From positions 1-10,377 of the forward strand of contig JACQYP010000004.1 of NCBI GenBank assembly GCA_016208205.1: 10,377 bases of DNA. Reading direction: 5' to 3'. Source of the stretch: Candidatus Desantisiibacteriota bacterium. Its GTDB lineage: Bacteria; UBA9089; CG2-30-40-21. Shown one piece after another: positions 6,806 through 10,377 of this stretch (position 1 is its first letter; each line of letters begins with the position of its first letter). The notes below the pieces were generated by a model that ran no database searches, was not told the DNA's origin, and saw only the letters and a list, made by a program, of their open reading frames with translations. The position numbers and the translations under genes were made by a program.

Positions 6806-6845
6806 AGGTATCAATTGAGTTTAAGCTTAGTTGATACCTTTTTTT
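6804..6845 (+). terminator. Rho-independent terminator downstream of the P-type ATPase
   Basis: AAAGGTATCAA (6804-6814) pairs perfectly with TTGATACCTTT (6831-6841) around a 16-base loop, followed by a run of T to 6845. This is an 11-bp stem plus U-tract, the standard intrinsic form. It closes the transcription unit ending with the ATPase and separates it from the LysM gene. The A-run on its left side means it could also act on the opposite strand. Confidence 0.8.
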
Positions 6846-6873
6846 GTGTAATGGGTCAGCAATTCTCATTATG

Positions 6874-7174
6874 AACCGCTGAGACGCTGAGACACAGAGA
6901 AATATATGGATTGGTTGTAACTACTCAGGTATTCAGGAGTCAGAATCCAGAATAGACATGGAGTAAGATTCTAATAACTTGCTTATCGCTACGAGTAATG
7001 CGAGCAGGTTCTCTTATTCTGGCTCCTGAATTCTGCAGTTCTGACTCCTGAATAGCTACAATATGCCTATAGGTAGTTACATGTTATAACACCCTTTTGC
7101 TTTTCTAACAACAAGGGGTTGCTTGCTACTGGACCGTGCGTTATCTCCTCTCTCGTCTTTGCACCTCTGCGGTT
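6874..7174. repeat. Triple-nested inverted repeat, about 300 bp, no coding capacity
   Basis: Three pairs of arms lie inside one another. Outer: AACCGCTGAGACGCTGAGAC (from 6874) with a degenerate complement ending CACCTCTGCGGTT (7174). Middle: TGTAACTACTCAGGTA (6916-6931) with ATAGGTAGTTACA (7069-7081). Inner: TATTCAGGAGTCAGAATCC (from 6930) with TATTCTGGCTCCTGAATTC and GTTCTGACTCCTGAATA (7016-7054). Each level uses different short words, as if one palindromic element had inserted into another twice. The core (6955-7015) and 7082-7147 hold nothing I recognise. This makes up most of the gene-free 790-base stretch at 6658-7447. Confidence 0.8.
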
Positions 7175-7208
7175 AATAATAAGAATTTCTGCATCCGTTA
7201 GATTTTTC

Positions 7209-7237
7209 TTGACTAACCGATACTTTTATTATATAAT
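7209..7237 (+). promoter_or_regulatory. Near-consensus sigma70-type promoter upstream of the LysM/NlpC-P60 gene
   Basis: A -35 box TTGACT (7209-7214) is separated by exactly 17 bases from a perfect -10 box TATAAT (7232-7237). Transcription would start near 7244. This gives a leader of about 200 bases before ATG 7448, which holds the shared GTAAGTACTCAGGT motif and a long hairpin (7322-7430). It is the only promoter in the window that stands out by eye. Confidence 0.75.
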
Positions 7238-7280
7238 AGTAGATAATTGCTTGGATTGTCAGCTTTTTAGCAAAAATCAT

Positions 7281-7321
7281 ATGTAAGTACTCAGGTAGGC
7301 TTGTCCCTGTGAATACAGGGA
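7281..7321. repeat. Shared GTAAGTACTCAGGTA motif plus TCCCTG-CAGGGA palindrome
   Basis: GTAAGTACTCAGGTA (7283-7297) matches GTAACTACTCAGGTA at 6917-6931 with one difference, and matches the reverse complement of 654-668 with one. Directly after it, GTCCCTGTGAATACAGGGA (7303-7321) repeats 549-567 with one difference. The same two modules flank both the purS-purQ repeat and this leader, in different arrangement, so they are recurrent pieces of one repeat family. Confidence 0.75.
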
Positions 7322-7430
7322 TAGGCTGAAGGCTGTTAGACTGTTAGGAAAAACAAAGGCAATAGGGTTTTTTAGACCCTCCTGACAGTCCACAGTCTTC
7401 TTTCCTAACAGTCTACAGTCTAATAGCCTA
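7322..7430. repeat. Long hairpin in the leader of the LysM/NlpC-P60 gene
   Basis: The left arm TAGGCTGAAGGCTGTTAGAC plus TGTTAGGAAA (7322-7351) pairs with TTTCCTAACAGTCTACAGTC plus TAATAGCCTA (7401-7430), 30-base arms with few mismatches. The GGCTGTTAGACTGTTAGG part is made of tandem TGTTAG words. The loop region also has GGGTTTTTTAGACCC (7365-7379), a small palindrome with a T-rich centre. The right arm ends just before GGGAGGG, the ribosome binding site of the next gene. Confidence 0.8.
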
Positions 7431-7447
7431 TTAGGGAGGGCAGGAAT

Positions 7448-8605
7448 ATGTCAAAAAGATTAATTATCAATATTCTTGCAGGAATACTTATCTTTTTTCC
7501 AACAATCTCATGGGGTGAACTTTATCATACGGTAAGTGCAGATGAAACCCTCTGGCGTATAGCCAAAAAATATAATATCTCTGTAGAAGAACTGCGACAG
7601 ATTAATGGATTAAACGGAAATCTTATCTGTAGTGGACAGCGGCTTTGTGTCGCAGTAGAGAAGTCAGGAGTCAGGGAAGAGAATGTGGAATGCAGGAGGC
7701 AGGAGACAGGAGGCACAGAGGCATGTAGGGGCGGGTTCCAAACCCGCCCGTCCCAAACCGGCACAAAGGAGGCAGGAGATAAAGAGCAGAAGGCAGATAT
7801 TGTTCAAGGGACAATCCTGCATTCCCAGAAAAGTTATGTTGTAAAAAAGGGTGATACTCTTTTTTCTATTGCCAGACGGAATGGTTGCACGGTAGATAAG
7901 CTGAAAAGGCTCAACCACTTGGTTAATAATACGATAGAAATAGATCAAGTATTGGTTTTTTCTGCATCCACACCAGGACCTCAAGGGAATGAGGCAAGTA
8001 CCTTTTTGGCAGAGACAGCTCCTTCAGGGGATGATGCCCATCTGGCAGAGGAAGCTTCTTTGGGAGATGATGCTATTCAGACAGATGTTTTGACAGCAAA
8101 GAAGGGTGATCCGCCGGCGAAAGAAGCCACTTTGGCAGAGGAACATCCTCCAGCGGTTGAAGAAAAATATTTAGAGGTAATAGATTCTACTGCAACTACA
8201 GATATTCAGTTTTCAGAAAATCCCGGTGCTATTGTAACCCAGATAGTTGATGCAGCCAAAAGGTATCTTTATGTTCCCTATAAATCTGGGGGCGAGATTG
8301 GAGATGAGGCTACAGATTGTTCAGGTTTTGTAAAGCGAACCTTTGCATCTTTTGGGATAATACTTCCAAGGTCAGCAAGAGAGCAGTGGGGTAAAGGCTC
8401 ACCGGTAACAGAGCTGCAGGAAGGTGATCTGGTATTTTTCGCTACCTATGCCTCTTACCCCTCTCATGTAGGCATCTATATTGGAGGGGATAGATTTATT
8501 CATTCATCATCCTATCGTAGTGGAGGGGTGAGAATTGACTCCTTGGATTCTCCCTATTATCACCAAAGATATCTTGGGGCAAGAAGGATGGTAGCTCTTG
8601 AGTAA
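7448..8605 (+). CDS. Secreted LysM-LysM-NlpC/P60 peptidoglycan endopeptidase
   Basis: The 385-residue product starts with a signal peptide (K3-R4, hydrophobic 5-20, likely cleavage after SWG near 23). It has two LysM peptidoglycan-binding domains (about 26-68, YHTVSADETLWRIAKKYNIS; and about 129-171, SYVVKKGDTLFSIARRNGCT), an acidic low-complexity linker (about 172-258) and a C-terminal NlpC/P60 domain (about 262-383). The catalytic set is visible: Cys291 in TDCSGFV, His340 in PSHVGIYIGG and His352 in FIHSSS. Such enzymes cut peptide stems in peptidoglycan, usually between gamma-D-Glu and the diamino acid, in the periplasm or on the cell surface, for growth or daughter-cell separation. Start ATG 7448 has GGGAGGG at 7434-7440. 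A promoter with -35/-10 at 7209-7237 serves it. Residues about 72-116, between the LysM domains, are translated repeat DNA (see 7659-7796), inserted without breaking the frame. The exact substrate bond is inferred from family. Confidence 0.92.
   Translation: MSKRLIINILAGILIFFPTISWGELYHTVSADETLWRIAKKYNISVEELRQINGLNGNLICSGQRLCVAVEKSGVREENVECRRQETGGTEACRGGFQTRPSQTGTKEAGDKEQKADIVQGTILHSQKSYVVKKGDTLFSIARRNGCTVDKLKRLNHLVNNTIEIDQVLVFSASTPGPQGNEASTFLAETAPSGDDAHLAEEASLGDDAIQTDVLTAKKGDPPAKEATLAEEHPPAVEEKYLEVIDSTATTDIQFSENPGAIVTQIVDAAKRYLYVPYKSGGEIGDEATDCSGFVKRTFASFGIILPRSAREQWGKGSPVTELQEGDLVFFATYASYPSHVGIYIGGDRFIHSSSYRSGGVRIDSLDSPYYHQRYLGARRMVALE
7659..7796. repeat. Repeat DNA inserted in frame within the LysM/NlpC-P60 gene
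   Basis: This stretch is made of GTCAGGAGTCAGGG, GGAGGCAGGAGACAGGAGGC and similar purine-rich words, then GTAGGGGCGGGTTCCAAACC, whose core GGGCGGGTT-CCA-AACCCGCCC (7729-7749) is a perfect 9-bp palindrome. The words and the palindrome design match intergenic elements elsewhere in the window (2798-2818; CAGGAGTCAG at 6933-6942). It encodes a Cys-, Arg- and Gly-containing linker unlike the flanking LysM domains, yet keeps the reading frame open, so the repeat has been tolerated as an interdomain linker. Confidence 0.75.
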
Positions 8606-8698
8606 TTGCTTCGCAAGTGGGAAGTAAGAATGCAGAAGTAAAATCTGTAACCGTTCACGACTATAAAATCACAATATTACTCTTTAAGGTGGTGTATA

Positions 8699-9082
8699 AT
8701 GAGATCAATAATCAAAAATTTAATTTTCCTTAGCCTGATTGTACTTTTAATGATTGTTGCTACGGCAGTATTTATTGGGACAGGATATCTTTTTTCCCTG
8801 ATACTTCCTTTGACACTATTTCAGTCTTCTATACTTTCTATTGGTGCTACTTTTGTATTGGCGTTTATCATTCAGGGTATCAATGCAAATATCAATACAA
8901 ATAATAGATGGAGTTATGATGATAACTATGATGATGATTACGAGGATGATGATGAAAATGAAGAAGAATCCAATGATTTTTCAAATAGGCAATCTACTGT
9001 TGTAAATGCAAAAAAAGTTGGCAGGAATAAACCTTGCCCTTGTGGAAGTGGCAAAAAGTATAAGAATTGTTGTGGAAAGTAG
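8699..9082 (+). CDS. Small membrane protein with acidic linker and C-terminal SEC-C zinc-binding motif
   Basis: The 127-residue product has two hydrophobic segments (about 5-32 and 35-62), then a very acidic linker (about 75-93, mainly Asp and Glu). It ends in a SEC-C motif, [18 protein letters not shown], with the CxC-x8-CC zinc ligands. This zinc ribbon is best known at the C-terminus of SecA, where it binds SecB and ribosomes, but is also found on many unrelated proteins. Here it would face the cytoplasm if both termini are inside. Start ATG 8699 has AAGGTGGTG at 8686-8694. The 93-base gap before it contains no clear promoter, so co-transcription with the LysM gene is possible. The function is unknown; a membrane-tethered adaptor for translation or secretion partners is only a guess. 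The stop at 9080-9082 is directly followed by the RelA/SpoT remnant. Confidence 0.85.
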   Translation: MRSIIKNLIFLSLIVLLMIVATAVFIGTGYLFSLILPLTLFQSSILSIGATFVLAFIIQGINANINTNNRWSYDDNYDDDYEDDDENEEESNDFSNRQSTVVNAKKVGRNKPCPCGSGKKYKNCCGK

Positions 9083-9234
9083 ACAGCCGCCTTTCTTGGG
9101 GCATCCATAATAGATCGCCTCAATAATCTAAGCTACGGCTACAGAGCGGTACATATCATCGCCAAAATATCCGGGAAGCCGGTTTGGACAGAGCACTTTC
9201 TTTGACAGATAAACCAAAGGGAGAGAAGAAATGA
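9083..9234 (+). pseudogene. Remnant of a RelA/SpoT-type (p)ppGpp synthetase gene
   Basis: In the frame starting at 9083, the open sequence up to TGA 9203-9205 includes IIDRLNNLSYGYRAVHIIAK and ISGKPV. The GYRAVH-x-I-x-x-x-x-G-x-PV pattern is the conserved RelA/SpoT synthetase stretch that normally continues as EIQ-x-RT. Here it breaks off after GKPV, and the EIQ-x-RT part is absent. A second frame then carries RALSLTDKPKGEKK to a TGA at 9232-9234 that overlaps the ATG of the next gene as ATGA, as expected for the original C-terminus of a coupled upstream gene. Most of the synthetase (about 200 or more residues in single-domain enzymes) is missing at the 5' side, where the SEC-C gene now abuts. 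The gene is thus a short dead fragment deleted at both the front and the middle. The family call rests on one conserved motif of about 20 residues. Confidence 0.6.
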
Positions 9235-9470
9235 TTTTTCTAATCGAGTACAACCGGCGCAAAGGACAAATCGTTAATTCTCGCGACTTTGATGACTCGC
9301 AACGGCGAGAGGCTGCGGACTCGCGGCTTGAGATCGAGTTGGATCTAAACCGCAAGGGGATAAATCACGAAGTGGTACTGCTGGAAGCAGATAGCAAAGA
9401 TGCATTACTCCGGACACACCGGCGTTACTTCGCAGACCTCACCCAGCTTTTGCAATTTGCCGGCAGTTAA
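9231..9470 (+). CDS. Small cytoplasmic protein formerly coupled to a RelA/SpoT-domain gene; function unknown
   Basis: The 79-residue product is soluble and highly charged (Arg-, Glu- and Asp-rich), with MIFLIEYNRRKGQIV, RDFDDSQRREAADSRLEIEL and a C-terminal LRTHRRYFADL. It has no signal peptide, membrane segment or catalytic motif. Start ATG 9231 has AGGGAGA at 9218-9224, and ATGA overlap with the remnant upstream implies that the two were translated together. Base composition is richer in G+C (CGG, CGC and GAG codons) than the AT-rich neighbours, suggesting that the pair came in by transfer. Pairing of a small synthetase with a small protein gene recalls toxic small-alarmone-synthetase toxin-antitoxin modules, in which the small gene would be the antitoxin. 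That is inference only; a housekeeping partner is equally possible. I do not recognise a named family. Confidence 0.75.
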   Translation: MIFLIEYNRRKGQIVNSRDFDDSQRREAADSRLEIELDLNRKGINHEVVLLEADSKDALLRTHRRYFADLTQLLQFAGS

Positions 9471-9545
9471 CACAAATATCCAGACTGCGAGAGGGAAAAA
9501 GGAATCGAAATAAGGAACAGATTAATGCTTTAAGGAGGAAAATAA

Positions 9546-10377
9546 ATGCTGAAAAAGATAGTGTTCTGGATGTTATTGCTTGGGTGTATGGTGACTACTT
9601 CCGGCTGTGTACCGGCAGGGATGTGTTTCCAGATGGTTGCTTCATGTTTGTTCATGGATAAGATTGATCGAGAAGCTGACAAGATGGAAATGAGGGTACA
9701 TAAAGATATATACCACAAAAAGTATGATCAGGCTCTCAAAAGGATAGAAAAATTCAGACAAAAGTATCCCAACCTACCTTCTGGCATAAACTCTAACACA
9801 GCTTCTACAGAAGTTCAGGTCTATGAAGCTCAAAAGAGATATGATCTTGCTATTAAGACACTTGAAGAATCCTTGAAAATTACTCCTGATCCATTGGATT
9901 CGTGGAATTATAATAGATTGGGTAAATTATACCTGAAGCAAAAACAGAATGAAAAGGCAGAGGATGCCTTCAAAACAGCACAAGAATTGAGTGAGTGTGA
10001 TTTGCAAATGCAAAGAGCTTATGCCTATCAAAATGCTGACATGAATGATAAAGCCATTGAGATTTATACCCAACTTATAGCCAAATTTTCAAATTATTCT
10101 ATTATTTATACCCGTTTGGGATATGTTTATTGCCTGAAGGGTGATATTAAACAAGCTATCTTTAATTATGATCAAGCATTGAAAATAAATCCTGAAGAAG
10201 ATGATGATCGTATTCAAATTGGTTCTCTATATGCTATCATTGGTGAACGAGAAAAAGCCAAAGAAATGTTTAATCTGATTTCTTATCCCTCTTGTATGGT
10301 TAATATGGCAAAAAATATTTGTAAATATTTAGATTCTGACTCCTATAGAAAAAATATTCAACAAAATATGGAATCTA
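9546..10377 (+). CDS. Probable TPR-repeat lipoprotein (3' end outside window)
   Basis: From ATG 9546, with AAGGAGG at 9532-9538, the frame is open to the window edge (277 codons and one base). The N-terminus is a signal sequence (K3-K4, hydrophobic 5-16) ending in TTSGC, so Cys21 is the likely lipidated residue; Cys14 in LLLGC is a second possible site. Residues about 50-250 form tetratricopeptide-like helical pairs: YDQALKRIEKF, RYDLAIKTLEESLKITPD, YNRLGKLYLKQKQNEKAEDA, DKAIEIYTQLIAKF and YTRLGYVYCLKGDIKQAIFN followed by YDQALKINP. TPR arrays hold protein partners together; in a lipoprotein this fits outer-membrane assembly or pilus or secretion scaffolds, but nothing nearby identifies the partner. 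The codon use is AT-rich, unlike the preceding 79-residue gene. Confidence 0.85.
   Translation, partial: MLKKIVFWMLLLGCMVTTSGCVPAGMCFQMVASCLFMDKIDREADKMEMRVHKDIYHKKYDQALKRIEKFRQKYPNLPSGINSNTASTEVQVYEAQKRYDLAIKTLEESLKITPDPLDSWNYNRLGKLYLKQKQNEKAEDAFKTAQELSECDLQMQRAYAYQNADMNDKAIEIYTQLIAKFSNYSIIYTRLGYVYCLKGDIKQAIFNYDQALKINPEEDDDRIQIGSLYAIIGEREKAKEMFNLISYPSCMVNMAKNICKYLDSDSYRKNIQQNMES

Noticed and set aside
6750..6845. Riboswitch or attenuator formed by the inverted repeat and terminator
   Set aside because: It follows the ATPase gene and precedes the LysM promoter by over 350 bases; no conserved aptamer features or leader peptide seen.
494..7430. CRISPR array made from the many short repeats
   Set aside because: The repeats are palindromic word tandems of varying sequence in separate gaps, without constant repeats and regular spacers.
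9128..9355. 75-residue minus-strand open frame near the small gene
   Set aside because: It overlaps the better supported + strand gene at 9231 and the RelA/SpoT remnant; Ser/Arg-rich shadow composition.

Overview
The window is a dense, AT-rich bacterial segment. Every supported gene lies on the + strand, and almost every gap between genes is filled by palindromic repeat DNA. The combination of a PilT-type retraction ATPase, a probable lipoprotein, a LysM/NlpC-P60 cell-wall hydrolase and hairpin repeats built from short degenerate words fits an uncultured Gram-negative-type bacterium, of the sort seen in environmental candidate or under-sampled phyla. The sequence alone does not settle the phylum.

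Layout. Positions 1-145 hold the end of a probable EcfT/CbiQ-type transporter subunit. PurS (255-491) and PurQ (699-1448) follow; these are two of the three subunits of formylglycinamidine ribonucleotide synthetase, and PurL is not in the window. Next are a PilT-family ATPase (1501-2589) and a small coiled-coil protein of unknown role (2846-3217). A P-type ATPase of the Na+/K+-ATPase-like (type IIC) group ends at 6657. Its N-terminus is the remains of a fused PtsN-like EIIA domain that has lost its catalytic-histidine segment and its reading frame (3510-3798). Positions 6658-7447 carry no gene: they hold hairpins, a strong terminator, a triple-nested inverted repeat and a near-consensus sigma70-type promoter. 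That promoter reads into a secreted LysM-LysM-NlpC/P60 protein (7448-8605). A small membrane protein with a C-terminal SEC-C zinc motif follows (8699-9082). Then come the remains of a RelA/SpoT-type (p)ppGpp synthetase (9083-9234), whose stop codon overlaps the start of an intact 79-residue partner gene (9231-9470). Last is a TPR-containing probable lipoprotein that runs off the window (9546 onward).

How the parts relate. PurS and PurQ act in the same purine step. The other genes look like independent cell-envelope functions (pilus retraction, ion transport, peptidoglycan hydrolysis, lipoprotein) rather than one pathway. Two places show recent gene decay: the EIIA part of the ATPase and the RelA/SpoT gene. 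The hairpin repeats supply the C-terminal codons and stop of purQ and of the ATPase, lie inside the LysM gene, and end directly at the ribosome binding sites of pilT and the LysM gene. The points most worth a second look are the ancestral EIIA/P-type-ATPase fusion, the translationally coupled RelA-SpoT/small-protein pair, and the nested repeat elements that share a terminal motif.
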